Numbered from the stretch's first letter, positions 9,016-18,369 are shown. The stretch: DNA of 64,000 nucleotides from Pareuzebyella sediminis (GCF_008367235.1 NZ_VTZS01000002.1:558001-622000), one strand, 5' to 3'. The notes: generated from the letters alone by a model not told the origin. Translations and numbers: made by a program.

Positions 9016-10200
9016 TTATTTCGTTGAAAAGGTAAAAGTGGTCTTCGTTTCATATTTTTCCCCTGGATTAAGGACAACCGATGGAAACTCTGGTTGATTC
9101 GGGGAATCTGGGTAATGCTGGGTTTCGAGGCAAAAGCCTGAGCGTTTGCCGTAATTGCCACCGCCAGGTATGGGCAAAGTGCCATCTAAAAAGTTACCGG
9201 TGTAAAATTGAACGCCAGGTTCGGTGGTTGCCACTTCCATACTTCTTCCAGTTTCTGGATGGTAGGCTGTGGCTATCGTTCGCATACCTGAATTTTGATC
9301 GTTGAGCACCCAACAATGGTCGTATCCGCCTCCTTTTTTTATTTGGTCGTTGTCGGCATCGATATCCTTGCCTATTTCTTTGGGCGAAGTGAAATCAAAA
9401 GGGGTACCCTCCACGTCCCGTAGTTCCCCGGTCGGAATCAACGCATCGTTCACCGGAACATATTGGTCGGCGTTGAGGGTCAGCACATGATCTAAAATAT
9501 TCTGGGAGAAATCGCCAGATAAATTAAAATAGGCATGCTGGGTGAGGTTCACCACGGTCTTTTTGTCGGTGGTAGCTTCATAATTGACTTCCAGCGCGTT
9601 ATTGCCGGTTAGGGTATAGGTTACCGTAACATCAAGTTTTCCCGGAAAACCTTCCTCCATATCTTGGCTAACGTAGTTTAATTTTAACGAAGCGCTATCT
9701 CCTCCTTGGGCTTCTTCTACGTCCCAGACTACTTTGTCGAAACCTTTAAGGCCTCCGTGCAAGCTGTTTTCACCATTATTGGCCGCCAGCTTATATTCGG
9801 TGCCGTCCAAGGAAAACTGAGCACCGCCAATACGGTTGCCGTACCGCCCGACCAAAGCACCAAAAAAAGGATTGGTTTCGAGATATTGATCGAGGGAATC
9901 AAAATTAAGCACGACGTTCGCGCTTTTTCCTTCCTTATCAGGAACGGATAATTTTGTAATGCGACCTCCATAGGTAATGATATCTACCTCCATGCCATTA
10001 TCGTTTGTAAGAGTATAGAGGTCCACCGCGGTACCCTCGGGGGTACTACCGTAGCTGCTTTTGTTGATGGTGGTCTTGTCTTGTTGTTCCATGGGTTCTG
10101 CTGTTTTTTCATTTTTAGGTTGCTCTTTACAGCTCGTGAGGCCCAAGAGAAGAAGGCCTATCGAAAAGAGCGTACGTAAGTTTCGTTTAAAGGATTTCAT
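9016..10200 (-). CDS. galM: Aldose 1-epimerase, lipoprotein
   Basis: Mutarotase that interconverts alpha and beta anomers of sugars. 394 residues; the first 24 form a lipoprotein signal with lipobox 'LTSC', so this copy is exported and probably anchored in the periplasm, where it would supply the right anomer to the neighbouring symporter. Family residues are visible: 'GALVGRYGNRIGGA' (sugar binding), 'NSLHGGLKGFDKVVWD', 'NLTQHAYFNLSG' with the catalytic His, and 'GFCLETQHYPDSPNQPEFP' with the catalytic Glu. It sits between araA and the symporter in the arabinose operon, so L-arabinose is a likely substrate, though these enzymes are usually broad. Confidence 0.92.
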   Translation of the reverse strand: MKSFKRNLRTLFSIGLLLLGLTSCKEQPKNEKTAEPMEQQDKTTINKSSYGSTPEGTAVDLYTLTNDNGMEVDIITYGGRITKLSVPDKEGKSANVVLNFDSLDQYLETNPFFGALVGRYGNRIGGAQFSLDGTEYKLAANNGENSLHGGLKGFDKVVWDVEEAQGGDSASLKLNYVSQDMEEGFPGKLDVTVTYTLTGNNALEVNYEATTDKKTVVNLTQHAYFNLSGDFSQNILDHVLTLNADQYVPVNDALIPTGELRDVEGTPFDFTSPKEIGKDIDADNDQIKKGGGYDHCWVLNDQNSGMRTIATAYHPETGRSMEVATTEPGVQFYTGNFLDGTLPIPGGGNYGKRSGFCLETQHYPDSPNQPEFPSVVLNPGEKYETKTTFTFSTK

Positions 10201-10221
10201 ATTATTTTCAATTTAACAAGT

Positions 10222-11733
10222 TTAGTTTCCATGTTGGAACAAATGATAATAAGCTTCATTGGCGTTAATCGTATCTTTAAATGAGCGTATTGAAGTTTTA
10301 TCATCGATAACCAAAAGTTCAACCCCGGCTATATCCGCTAAATCTTCGATAAATTCAGTAGTTAGGGCCTGACTGTAGGCCGTGTGATGCGCTCCCCCTG
10401 CCAATATCCAAGCCGTCGCGGCGGTATCCAGATCGGGTTTGGCGTCCCATATCACCCTAGCCACAGGCAATTTAGGCAATTCTCCCATTGGTTTAACGGC
10501 TTCGACCTCATTAACGATGAGACGGAACCTATTGCCCATATCGATCAGCGATACATTGATGGCCGGACCTGCGGGCGAATTAAATACGAGACGAACAGGA
10601 TCCTCCTTACCTCCGATACCTAGAGGGTGCACTTCGCACGAAGGTTTTCCCTCGGAAATCGAAGGGCAGATTTCAAGCATATGCGATCCCATAACATATG
10701 CTTTTTGAGGGGTGAAGTGATAGGTATAGTCTTCCATAAAAGAAGTTCCTCCTTCCAGACCTGTATTCATAACTTTAAGGGCCCGGACCAAAGCGGCGGT
10801 TTTCCAATCTCCTTCACCACCAAAGCCATATCCTTCGGCCATAAGTCGTTGTGCTGCTATGCCCGGTAATTGTTTCAATTCGCCCAAATTTTCGAAGGTG
10901 TCGGTAAATGCCCCAAAACCCCCTTCTTCCAGAAAGGAGCGCAGACCAAGTTCAATCTTGGCGGCTTCTATCAACGATTGTCGCTTTTCTCCTTGGTTTT
11001 TCAAGGCTTTGGTCAGGGTATAGGTCTCCTCGTATTCCTGTAAAAGTGTTTTTAGTTGATTGTCGGAAATGGCGTTGATATGTGTAACGATATCCGATGA
11101 GTCGTAGCCGTTTACGGAAAAGCCAAAACGCATTTGGGCCTCCACCTTATCCCCTTCGGTAACTGCTACTTCTCGCATGTTATCCCCTATACGGGCTACT
11201 TTTAGATGCTGAAGTTCGTTCCATCCCAAGACCACACGCGACCAGATGCCCAGTTTCTCTTGTACCCTTTTGGTTTGCCAATGGCCGACCACAACCTTCC
11301 TTTTTTTTCGCATACGCGACATCATAAACCCGAATTCGCGATCTCCGTGAGCGGACTGGTTGAGATTCATAAAATCCATATCGATAGAATCCCAGGGGAT
11401 TTCGGCATTAAATTGGGTATGTAGATGACAGAGTGGTTTGGTCAAGACGGTCAACCCTTTTATCCACATTTTAGCAGGGGAGAAGGTATGCATCCAAGTA
11501 ATGATACCGATACAATTTGAAGCGGCACTGGCCTGAAGGCATATATTGGTTATTTCGGCAGGGGTCTTTACGGTTGGTTTAAAAACAATTTTGATGGGAA
11601 TATAAGCCGAAGCATTTAATCCGTTCGCGATTTCTTGGGCATTGGAGGCGACTTGCCTCAGGGTTTCCTCGCCGTACAAATGTTGACTGCCCGTAACAAA
11701 CCAAATTTCTTTATCAGCTATTGTATCATACAT
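10222..11733 (-). CDS. araA: L-arabinose isomerase
   Basis: Converts L-arabinose to L-ribulose in the cytoplasm, using Mn2+. The 503-residue length is standard. Family hallmarks are seen: '[15 protein letters not shown]' at the N-terminus, '[14 protein letters not shown]' and '[20 protein letters not shown]' around 290-340 (metal-binding and catalytic Glu residues), '[12 protein letters not shown]' near 365 and '[12 protein letters not shown]' near 460 with the conserved His pair. It lies 18 bases downstream of araD in the same operon. No truncation or missing key residue was seen. Confidence 0.97.
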   Translation of the reverse strand: MYDTIADKEIWFVTGSQHLYGEETLRQVASNAQEIANGLNASAYIPIKIVFKPTVKTPAEITNICLQASAASNCIGIITWMHTFSPAKMWIKGLTVLTKPLCHLHTQFNAEIPWDSIDMDFMNLNQSAHGDREFGFMMSRMRKKRKVVVGHWQTKRVQEKLGIWSRVVLGWNELQHLKVARIGDNMREVAVTEGDKVEAQMRFGFSVNGYDSSDIVTHINAISDNQLKTLLQEYEETYTLTKALKNQGEKRQSLIEAAKIELGLRSFLEEGGFGAFTDTFENLGELKQLPGIAAQRLMAEGYGFGGEGDWKTAALVRALKVMNTGLEGGTSFMEDYTYHFTPQKAYVMGSHMLEICPSISEGKPSCEVHPLGIGGKEDPVRLVFNSPAGPAINVSLIDMGNRFRLIVNEVEAVKPMGELPKLPVARVIWDAKPDLDTAATAWILAGGAHHTAYSQALTTEFIEDLADIAGVELLVIDDKTSIRSFKDTINANEAYYHLFQHGN

Positions 11734-11751
11734 AATTCGTTCTTACATATA

Positions 11752-12453
11752 TTATTGACCGTAATAGGCGTTTTTGCCATGTTTACGTTCATAGTGTTTC
11801 TTTATCAGGGCATCCTTTAATCTAGGTGCTTCCGGATTGATTTGCAGGGTCAGATAAGCCATTTGTGCGACGGTTTCCAATACTTTACTATTGTAGACGG
11901 CTTTGGCGGCACTTTTGCCCCATGCAAAAGGGCCATGATTTCCGATCAAGACCATTTCGACTTCCGAATTTGAAAGTTTTTTTTCCTCAAAACAATCTAA
12001 AATCTGAATTCCGGTGTTGTGTTCGTAATTTCCTTCTATGAGGTCATCGCGCATGGGAGGTGCACAAGGGATATCGGCCGTTAAGTGGTCGGCATGGGTG
12101 GTGCCGAAAATGGGGATGTCACGTTGCGCCTGCGCCCAAGCTACGGAGTACATGGCATGGGTATGGGCAATACCTCCGATATTTTTCCAGTTCTTATAGA
12201 GATAGGCGTGGGTTTTCGTATCCGAAGAAGGGCGCATGCTGCCCTCAATGATGTTGTTGTCGTAGTCTATGATGACGATATCGTCGGGTCGCAGCTCTTC
12301 GTAGGGCACCCCACTTGGTTTAATAGCGAAAACCCCATCTTCTCGATGTACGGCACTCACATTGCCAAAGGTATAGATAACCAGGCCCAAAGCGTTCAGC
12401 TGCATGTTGGCTTCGTAGCATTCTTGTTTTAATGCCTTGTACTTGGAACTCAT
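11752..12453 (-). CDS. araD: L-ribulose-5-phosphate 4-epimerase
   Basis: Class II aldolase-fold enzyme that epimerises L-ribulose 5-phosphate to D-xylulose 5-phosphate, the entry to the pentose phosphate pathway. 233 residues, normal for AraD. The zinc site is visible in 'IAHTHAMYSVAWAQ' and 'GTTHADHL', with 'GNVSAVHREDG' near the N-terminus and 'IGNHGPFAWG' near 180. The start overlaps the araB stop by four bases, indicating translational coupling. Confidence 0.96.
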   Translation of the reverse strand: MSSKYKALKQECYEANMQLNALGLVIYTFGNVSAVHREDGVFAIKPSGVPYEELRPDDIVIIDYDNNIIEGSMRPSSDTKTHAYLYKNWKNIGGIAHTHAMYSVAWAQAQRDIPIFGTTHADHLTADIPCAPPMRDDLIEGNYEHNTGIQILDCFEEKKLSNSEVEMVLIGNHGPFAWGKSAAKAVYNSKVLETVAQMAYLTLQINPEAPRLKDALIKKHYERKHGKNAYYGQ

Positions 12454-14132
12454 TCTTTCTGTTTGTTTTTTATCGAGTTTTCTATAAACGCTCCTAATTC
12501 ATTGTAGGAATCCATCAATTGCCGATAGGTGTCTACTGTTTCTTTCTGAGGATGGTACTCCGCTTCGAATTCACTTCCCATATGCGAACTGGCCTCTACC
12601 ACATTGGAATAAAGTCCTGACGCTACCGCTGCGTATATTGCGGCACCTAGGGCCGGTGCCTGATCTGAGGCCGCGACCTTAATGGGCATATTCATCACAT
12701 TGGCCAAGGTTTGCATGATATAAGGAGACTTTCTGGCCACGCCACCGATACCGATAACGGAATCTATTTGTACGCCCTCGTCCTGAAAGCGTTCCGCTAT
12801 TTTTTTTGATCCAAAACAAATAGCATGTATCAAGGCTTTAAAAATATGGGGCGCCTTGGTACCCAAGGAGAGGTTGGAAATGGCACTCTTCAGATTTTGA
12901 TCGGCATCGGGCGTTCTTCTTCCGTTAATCCAATCTAAAGCGGTGGGGATGCTTTCCGAAAGGGGAACTTTTTCGGCTTGGTCGGAAAGTAGTTTTATAA
13001 AATTGGAATCGATTTCATTTTGTAGCTTATCTTTTTGTTCATCAGTAAGTATGCCCGAAGTCATGACCAAGTTGTCGATAGGCCATGCTAGTACATCCTT
13101 GAACCAGGCCAATACGTCGCCGAATGCCGATTGTCCGGCCTCCAAACCAACAAAACCGGGTATTACCGAACCGTTGACTTGACCACATATCCCCTTGATG
13201 GTGTTTCCGGCGATTTCCTTATCCGTAGCTACCATAATGTCGCAGGTAGAGGTGCCCATAACACGCACAAGGGCATGCTGATCGATTTTGGCACCGACAG
13301 CACCAGAATGCGCATCAAAAGTGCCTACTGCGACGACCGTGTCGGTCGTAAGGCCGAGCTTCGTGGCCCATTCTTCACTCAATGTACCGGCGACCTCATC
13401 GGATGTATAGGTTTTTTCGTAAAGATTATCCCGTAAATCAGCCAGATAAGGATGTAGTTTGCCTAAAAATTCCTTTGGTGGAAGCCCTCCCCAGCTTTCA
13501 TGCCACATTGCCTTATGACCGGCCGCACATCTACTCCTTTTAAATGACTTTAGGTCTTTATCCTGTACCAAAAGATAGGTCATTAGGTCACAGTGCTCCA
13601 TCCAAGTATATGCGCTGTTTCTAACCTCCTCATCTTCCGCGATGACATGGGCGATTTTCGCCCAAAACCATTCGGAAGAATAGATGCCCCCCACGTACTT
13701 GGTAAAGTTTTCGCCGCCCCATGTAGCCCCTAATTCATTGATGAGTTCCGCCTCCCGTATGGCGGTATGATCTTTCCACAAGACCATCATGGCGTTTGGG
13801 TTCTCTGAAAACCCTTCAACCAAAGCAAGGGGAGTCCCGTCTTTCGATATGGGTACAGGTGAAGATCCGGTAGTATCTATACATATACCCTTTACATCCT
13901 CAGGGTTTACTTTACTTTGTTGCATGACCGTTTTCACGGTATGTTCCAGACCTTCCATATGATCTAAGGGGTGCTGTCTGAACTGATTGATCGAGGCATC
14001 GCAATACTTATTTTCCATCCATCTTTTATACCAGTGGACTTCCGAAGCGATTTCTTGTCCGTTGGCGGTGTCGATCAATACCGCCCGCACCGAATCGGTA
14101 CCATAATCTAGGCCAATTACGTAATTTTTCAT
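12450..14132 (-). CDS. araB: Ribulokinase
   Basis: FGGY-family kinase phosphorylating L-ribulose with ATP. 560 residues, standard for AraB. The N-terminal ATP/sugar signature 'GLDYGTDSVRAVLID' (6-20) is present, as are 'CIDTTGSSPVP' near 96-106, 'RVMGTSTCDIMVAT' near 290-303 and the C-terminal 'GIGGVARKSPYIMQTLANV' and 'DQAPALGAAIYAAVASG' blocks. It is the second gene of the operon after GH51, with a 105-base gap upstream, and overlaps araD by four bases downstream. Confidence 0.96.
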   Translation of the reverse strand: MKNYVIGLDYGTDSVRAVLIDTANGQEIASEVHWYKRWMENKYCDASINQFRQHPLDHMEGLEHTVKTVMQQSKVNPEDVKGICIDTTGSSPVPISKDGTPLALVEGFSENPNAMMVLWKDHTAIREAELINELGATWGGENFTKYVGGIYSSEWFWAKIAHVIAEDEEVRNSAYTWMEHCDLMTYLLVQDKDLKSFKRSRCAAGHKAMWHESWGGLPPKEFLGKLHPYLADLRDNLYEKTYTSDEVAGTLSEEWATKLGLTTDTVVAVGTFDAHSGAVGAKIDQHALVRVMGTSTCDIMVATDKEIAGNTIKGICGQVNGSVIPGFVGLEAGQSAFGDVLAWFKDVLAWPIDNLVMTSGILTDEQKDKLQNEIDSNFIKLLSDQAEKVPLSESIPTALDWINGRRTPDADQNLKSAISNLSLGTKAPHIFKALIHAICFGSKKIAERFQDEGVQIDSVIGIGGVARKSPYIMQTLANVMNMPIKVAASDQAPALGAAIYAAVASGLYSNVVEASSHMGSEFEAEYHPQKETVDTYRQLMDSYNELGAFIENSIKNKQKE

Positions 14133-14237
14133 TGTAAACGTGAATTTAATGCACTTACACTAGCGGGTCGTGTTTGGTTGTACTGAAATAGGTAAAACAT
14201 GAATGAATCGTATGGGCTAATGTTTTATAGGTTCCAC

Positions 14238-15803
14238 CTAATGACTTCCTTTCAAAACTACAACAGAAAAAGGGGGGATATCGATTTCCAATTTCCCTTT
14301 TTTCAATTGAAAATTTTTAAACTCCGTTGGCTTTATTTTATCGGGATTGTCAAAAGTGTTGTGGTCTTGTAATTTTTCCGATTTTAAAACCGTGGCCTCT
14401 ATTTTTTTAATATGCAGTGATGTAGCATCTAAAGTTAAGGTGTTCGTTTTTTTAGGATCAATATTGGTGATAGAAATATGCACCACTTCATCATCGTTTA
14501 TCGAAGCGGAAACGGATATGGCAGGTAAGGAACTACCTTCAAAAGTATATTCTGGGGAGGTAAAGGACAGCGGAATAAGTTTAGCATCTTGATGTACCTT
14601 GTACATGTGCATTACATGGTAGGTAGGCGTCAATATCATTTTTTGACCTTTCTCTTCCGTGAGAATCACAGCTTGAAGTACATTCACGGTTTGGGCCAAA
14701 TTGGCCATTTTTACACGTTTTGCATGATTATTGAAAATATTCAGGGTCATGCCGGCAATCATGGCATCGCGCATGGTGTTCTGTTGATATAGAAAACTGG
14801 GATTGGTGCCTTCTTGAACGTCGTACCAGCCGCCCCATTCATCAACGATAAGGTCTACCTTTCCTTCCGGATCAAATTTGTCCATAATGGCCGTATGCTT
14901 CTCAATAAGTTCGTTCATGAGCCACGATTCCTGCATGGTCTTAAAATAGAGGTCCTCTGTAAATTCGGTATCCGACCCTTTAGCTCCCCAATCGATAACG
15001 GAATAATGGTGCAGGGCCACTCCTTGAAGCATACTTCGGGGAATATTTTTCATTAAGGTTTCCGTCCATTCGTAGTCGTCATTACTTGCTCCTGAGGCAA
15101 TCTTATAAATTCCGCCTTCCATATCGGCGTCGGACATAAAAGTGGCGTATTTTCGATAAATATCAGCATAATATTCGGCCCGCATATTACCGCCACATCC
15201 CCAGGCTTCGTTACCAATGCCCCAATATTTCACACTCCACGGTTCGTCACGGCCATTCTCCCGTCTAAGGTCCGACATTGGGCTAGTACCCTTAAAATTC
15301 GTGTATTGCACCCAGTCGGCCAATTCTTGTACCGTGCCGCTACCTACATTTCCCGAGAGATAGGGTTCGGCTTCCAAGACTTCGCACAGGTTTAAAAAAT
15401 TATGGGTGCCAAAACTATTGTCTTCCGTAACCCCGCCCCACCAAGTGTTTACAATTTCAGGACGTTCGTTCAGGGGGCCAATACCATCTTTCCAATGATA
15501 CGTATCTGCAAAACATCCGCCCGGCCAACGAAGATTGGGAATGTTTAAATCTTTTAGGGCCGCGATGATATCATTTCTCACGCCGTCCGTATTGGGAATG
15601 ACACTCTCTTCCCCTACATAGAACCCCCCGTAAATGCAACGACCCAGATGTTCGGCGAAATGGCCATAGATATGCTTATTGATTATCGGGGCCTCACTAT
15701 CTTCTACTACGGTAATATCCGTTATCTGCTGTTGGGCGAAAAAAGGGGTGTACGATACGAATAGAATGAGGGAAAAGAAAGGGACTAAGGTGTTTTTTTT
15801 CAT
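14238..15803 (-). CDS. Alpha-L-arabinofuranosidase GH51, exported
   Basis: Releases terminal alpha-L-arabinofuranose from arabinan side chains of pectin or from arabinoxylan. 521 residues. Signal peptide at 1-24 (cleavage after 'FFA'), so it acts in the periplasm or outside. 'LRWPGGCFADTYHWKDGIGP' near 91-110 is the GH51 substrate-binding block, the acid/base Glu is in 'GIGNEAWGCGG' (about E199), and the nucleophile is in 'LIVDEWGGWY' (about E322). It is the first gene of the arabinose operon and feeds its product straight to AraA/B/D. A perfect 12-base inverted repeat sits 19 bases before its start. Confidence 0.93.
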   Translation of the reverse strand: MKKNTLVPFFSLILFVSYTPFFAQQQITDITVVEDSEAPIINKHIYGHFAEHLGRCIYGGFYVGEESVIPNTDGVRNDIIAALKDLNIPNLRWPGGCFADTYHWKDGIGPLNERPEIVNTWWGGVTEDNSFGTHNFLNLCEVLEAEPYLSGNVGSGTVQELADWVQYTNFKGTSPMSDLRRENGRDEPWSVKYWGIGNEAWGCGGNMRAEYYADIYRKYATFMSDADMEGGIYKIASGASNDDYEWTETLMKNIPRSMLQGVALHHYSVIDWGAKGSDTEFTEDLYFKTMQESWLMNELIEKHTAIMDKFDPEGKVDLIVDEWGGWYDVQEGTNPSFLYQQNTMRDAMIAGMTLNIFNNHAKRVKMANLAQTVNVLQAVILTEEKGQKMILTPTYHVMHMYKVHQDAKLIPLSFTSPEYTFEGSSLPAISVSASINDDEVVHISITNIDPKKTNTLTLDATSLHIKKIEATVLKSEKLQDHNTFDNPDKIKPTEFKNFQLKKGKLEIDIPPFSVVVLKGSH

Positions 15804-15821
15804 CGTAGTGGGTTTTAGTGT

Positions 15822-15847
15822 AAGACCGCAGTTTTAACTGCGGTCTT
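15822..15847 (-). promoter_or_regulatory. Perfect inverted repeat in the GH51 leader
   Basis: AAGACCGCAGTT, two T's, then AACTGCGGTCTT: two 12-base arms with no mismatch. It lies 19 bases upstream of the GH51 start codon and downstream of the candidate promoter at 15859-15890, so on the minus-strand mRNA it would form a very stable hairpin just before the start. No run of U follows it in that direction, which argues against a simple terminator. It could be an operator for the divergent AraR-like regulator, a translation-blocking hairpin, or an mRNA-stabilising structure. Confidence 0.6.
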
Positions 15848-15858
15848 CAAAACTAACT

Positions 15859-15890
15859 CAAATTAGTATAGTTAATGGTTGAACGTCAAA
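15859..15890 (-). promoter_or_regulatory. Candidate promoter of the GH51-araBDA operon
   Basis: On the minus strand TTTG (15890-15887) is followed after 18 bases by TACTAATTTG (15868-15859), close to the Bacteroidota TTTG ... TAnnTTTG pattern but with two extra bases in the -7 box. It lies about 56 bases upstream of the GH51 start. Confidence 0.35.
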
Positions 15891-15986
15891 CAAGTGTAGT
15901 TTCAACACCTCTAAATACGGAAAGATTTTTGACATAAGAAAGCATTAAACTTATAAATATTGGTTTATTCATGCATTTTGCCTTCT

Positions 15987-16000
15987 GTATTTATGAATAC
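15987..16000. promoter_or_regulatory. Candidate operator in the araR-GH51 intergenic region
   Basis: GTATTTATGAATAC has perfect five-base arms (GTATT/AATAC) around TATG. It lies 62 bases upstream of the araR-like start, in the 259-base divergent region that should carry the regulator's sites. Identification as an AraR site is a guess from position; AT-rich palindromes of this size also arise by chance. Confidence 0.25.
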
Positions 16001-16062
16001 CTCAAATCATTTGTAAATAATCGTCAAGAAGTTCATAAATTGCCCGTTCTATATTTTTCTGC

Positions 16063-16755
16063 ATGACACTGAACAACTATAAAAATGAGGACAAGGTCTT
16101 ATTGGCCGTCGATTGTATCATTTTTGGATTTGACAAGGAGGAACTCAAAATTTTACTGATCAAAAGAAACTTTGAGCCCGAAAAGGGAAAGTGGTCCTTA
16201 ATAGGGGGGTTCTTAAAAAAGGAAGAAAACCTGGACGAAGCGGCCATTCGTATTCTCCATCACCTCACAGGGCTGAACAATATTTATATGGAGCAACTGT
16301 ATGCTTTTAGTAAGGTTGATAGAGACCCTGCCGAACGTACCATTTCAGTGGCCTATTATGCATTGATCGACATCGCCTCCCATGACGATGACCTTATACG
16401 AATCGATTCCGCCCAATGGTTTAGTTTAAAGAATGCACCTAAACTGATCTTCGATCACCATAGAATGGTCGAACGTGCCATAGCCAGATTACAGCGTAGG
16501 GCATTGGGGAAGCCGATTGGCTTCGAGTTGCTTCCTGAAAAATTTACGATGCGCCAACTTCAGAAATTATACGAAGCCATTTTGGACAAAAAACTCGACA
16601 AACGGAATTTTATCAATAAATTCAATTCGTTGGATATCCTTGTAAAGTTGGACGAAAAAGATATGAGCATGTCGCGCAAGGGGGCCTATCTCTTTCAGTT
16701 TGACGAAGAAAAATATAGGTCGAAAGTAGAGGAAGGTTTTAGTTTTAAGCTGTAA
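16063..16755 (+). CDS. araR: NrtR/AraR-like NUDIX-domain transcriptional regulator
   Basis: 230 residues with an N-terminal NUDIX domain (about 10-145) and a C-terminal winged helix (about 150-230, 'FTMRQLQKLYEAILDKKLD'). The NUDIX box at 49-71 keeps the glycines, one Glu and the Arg, but the three catalytic acidic positions are Ile64, His67 and Leu68, so the domain should sense a ligand rather than hydrolyse one. Regulators of this kind, called AraR in Bacteroides, repress arabinose genes and respond to L-arabinose. The gene is divergent from the GH51-araBDA operon, which agrees fully with that role. The start ATG at 16063 lies six bases after a T-rich stretch with no obvious ribosome binding site. 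Confidence 0.85.
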   Translation: MTLNNYKNEDKVLLAVDCIIFGFDKEELKILLIKRNFEPEKGKWSLIGGFLKKEENLDEAAIRILHHLTGLNNIYMEQLYAFSKVDRDPAERTISVAYYALIDIASHDDDLIRIDSAQWFSLKNAPKLIFDHHRMVERAIARLQRRALGKPIGFELLPEKFTMRQLQKLYEAILDKKLDKRNFINKFNSLDILVKLDEKDMSMSRKGAYLFQFDEEKYRSKVEEGFSFKL

Positions 16756-16837
16756 TTGTGAAATCTAATCCCACGTCGTCATTTTTCGGTACGAAAATGG
16801 CCGTCACGGCTAGTGAAAATCTTATTTAAAATATTTT

Positions 16838-18031
16838 ATGATGCACCGTTCGAAGATTACATGCAATCGTAGCCCGCAACGATACTTCTATTTTATAGTG
16901 TTGATGGTGGTTATCTATAGTACGAAAGGGTTTGCTCAAACCGACGGAAGGCAAATTCAGCACCAGATTGTTTTTTCAGAGGCTGAAAAATATGGAGGGT
17001 GGCCGGCCAATCACGGCATTTGGTCTTGGGGAGATGAAATTTTGGTCGGATTTGTAGCCGCCGACTATAACGAAACAAATGCAGGATTACACACTTATAA
17101 TGTGCCTACCGCAAGAAATAGATATGCCCGAAGTTTCGATGGGGGTGTCCACTGGAAAGTGACCGATGCCTATGAACTAGGGCAGAAGGCAGCTGGTTAC
17201 GATAACCATATTCCGGCAACCAAAGCCGTGGTCCCCACGGTATTGAAAAAACCCATTGAAGACGCTACCGACCCCGATTTTCTACTCACTTTTTTAAGGC
17301 ACGACAATGACTATGGTCCCTCGCATTTTTACTATTCTACGGATAAGGGTATGAGTTGGCAGGGGCCTTACGTGTTTCCGGATATGGGGACGCCGGGTAT
17401 CGCGAACCGTACCGATTATGTGGTCGATGGGGAGAAGGCCTTAAGCGTTTTTGTAACGGTGGCCAAATCGAATAAAAAGGAAGGGCGGGTGGCCCTTGCT
17501 AGAACAAAGGATGGTGGACTGACCTGGCAACTAGTGGCCTACGTTACCCCTGAACACGGCGGGTTCGATATTATGCCTTCGTCGCTTCGCCTCTCGGAAT
17601 CGGAATTGCTCACCACCATTCGAACCCGTACCGAAGGCGGACAGAACCTGATCAGTAGTTATAGGTCTATGGATAACGGTCAAACTTGGGAAAGGTTACA
17701 AAATCCTGCCCCCGATACGGGTACGGGAGGATCCCCTCCGGCCCTGACCCTATTAAAAGATGGTAGGTTGGCCTTGGGATATATCCATCGCAGTGAATAT
17801 GGCTCAAGGCTACACGTCAGGTTCAGTGATGATGACGGGGAAACCTGGGGCGATGAAATTACCTTGCGAAGTGGCGATGGTGCCAGTAGGGATGCGGGAT
17901 ATCCAAGAATTACCCAGCGTGCTGACGGAAAATTGGTGATGGTCTACTATTGGAACCATTCGCTTGTTGAAGATGCCGAGCCTTATCGATATATTGCCGC
18001 GACCATATTCGATCCGGAGGATTGGAAATAG
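16838..18031 (+). CDS. Exported Asp-box beta-propeller protein (sialidase/neuraminidase-like)
   Basis: 397 residues with an N-terminal signal peptide (about 1-34, ending 'GFAQ'). Five Asp-box motifs (SxDxGxxW type) are visible: 'SFDGGVHW' 99-106, 'STDKGMSW' 167-174, 'TKDGGLTW' 223-230, 'SMDNGQTW' 277-284 and 'SDDDGETW' 330-337, which predicts a six-bladed propeller of the sialidase superfamily. The substrate is unknown. Position next to the arabinose regulator and the arabinan/pectin genes makes an arabinan or pectin side-chain activity (as in the six-bladed GH93 exo-arabinanases) as plausible as sialidase activity. It is 82 bases downstream of araR on the same strand. The fold is well supported; the enzyme activity is not. 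Confidence 0.75.
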   Translation: MMHRSKITCNRSPQRYFYFIVLMVVIYSTKGFAQTDGRQIQHQIVFSEAEKYGGWPANHGIWSWGDEILVGFVAADYNETNAGLHTYNVPTARNRYARSFDGGVHWKVTDAYELGQKAAGYDNHIPATKAVVPTVLKKPIEDATDPDFLLTFLRHDNDYGPSHFYYSTDKGMSWQGPYVFPDMGTPGIANRTDYVVDGEKALSVFVTVAKSNKKEGRVALARTKDGGLTWQLVAYVTPEHGGFDIMPSSLRLSESELLTTIRTRTEGGQNLISSYRSMDNGQTWERLQNPAPDTGTGGSPPALTLLKDGRLALGYIHRSEYGSRLHVRFSDDDGETWGDEITLRSGDGASRDAGYPRITQRADGKLVMVYYWNHSLVEDAEPYRYIAATIFDPEDWK

Positions 18032-18328
18032 AAAGCTGATCGATTAAAAGGAGTAGACTTGACAGCATCCGATGTGCAGCAAATCGGTCAACTCGGTATT
18101 TCAAGGGATTGCGTTTACAGAATCTTTATACAGTAGGCGATACGGGAGCAAATTAATAATAATGACGACGGTAGACCTCGCTTGACTCGGTACGAACGGG
18201 TGATTGTGGCGGTTACGGAGTAGCTGTTTTGATGTTTGAGTTTTGATTTTTGTTGGGTCCGAAAAACAGGGAAGCCTTCAAAAGGGGTAAGTCTTCACCT
18301 CGGGCAAGCTCGGTCCGGCCCTAAAACC
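18032..18328. other. Non-coding stretch, nothing clear
   Basis: No credible gene on either strand. It contains GGGAGCAAATTAATA at 18149-18163, a near copy of the tRNA promoter-leader element at 18699-18714, but no tRNA follows it. The rest shows no repeat or structure I can support. Confidence 0.4.
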
Positions 18329-18358
18329 AAAAAAGCCAGAGCTTATGCTCCGGCTTTT
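18329..18358 (-). terminator. Intrinsic terminator of the tRNA-Gly/tRNA-Leu operon
   Basis: On the minus strand AAAAGCCGGAGC, loop ATAA, GCTCTGGCTTTT, then further T's: a 12-base stem with one mismatch followed by a U-run, 11 bases after the end of tRNA-Leu. Confidence 0.75.
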
Positions 18359-18369
18359 CCTCTTATTCG

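Noticed and set aside
16780-16799. Hairpin after araR (CATTTTTCG-GTA-CGAAAATG) as terminator
   Set aside because: The stem is imperfect and no U-run follows; support is too weak to list.
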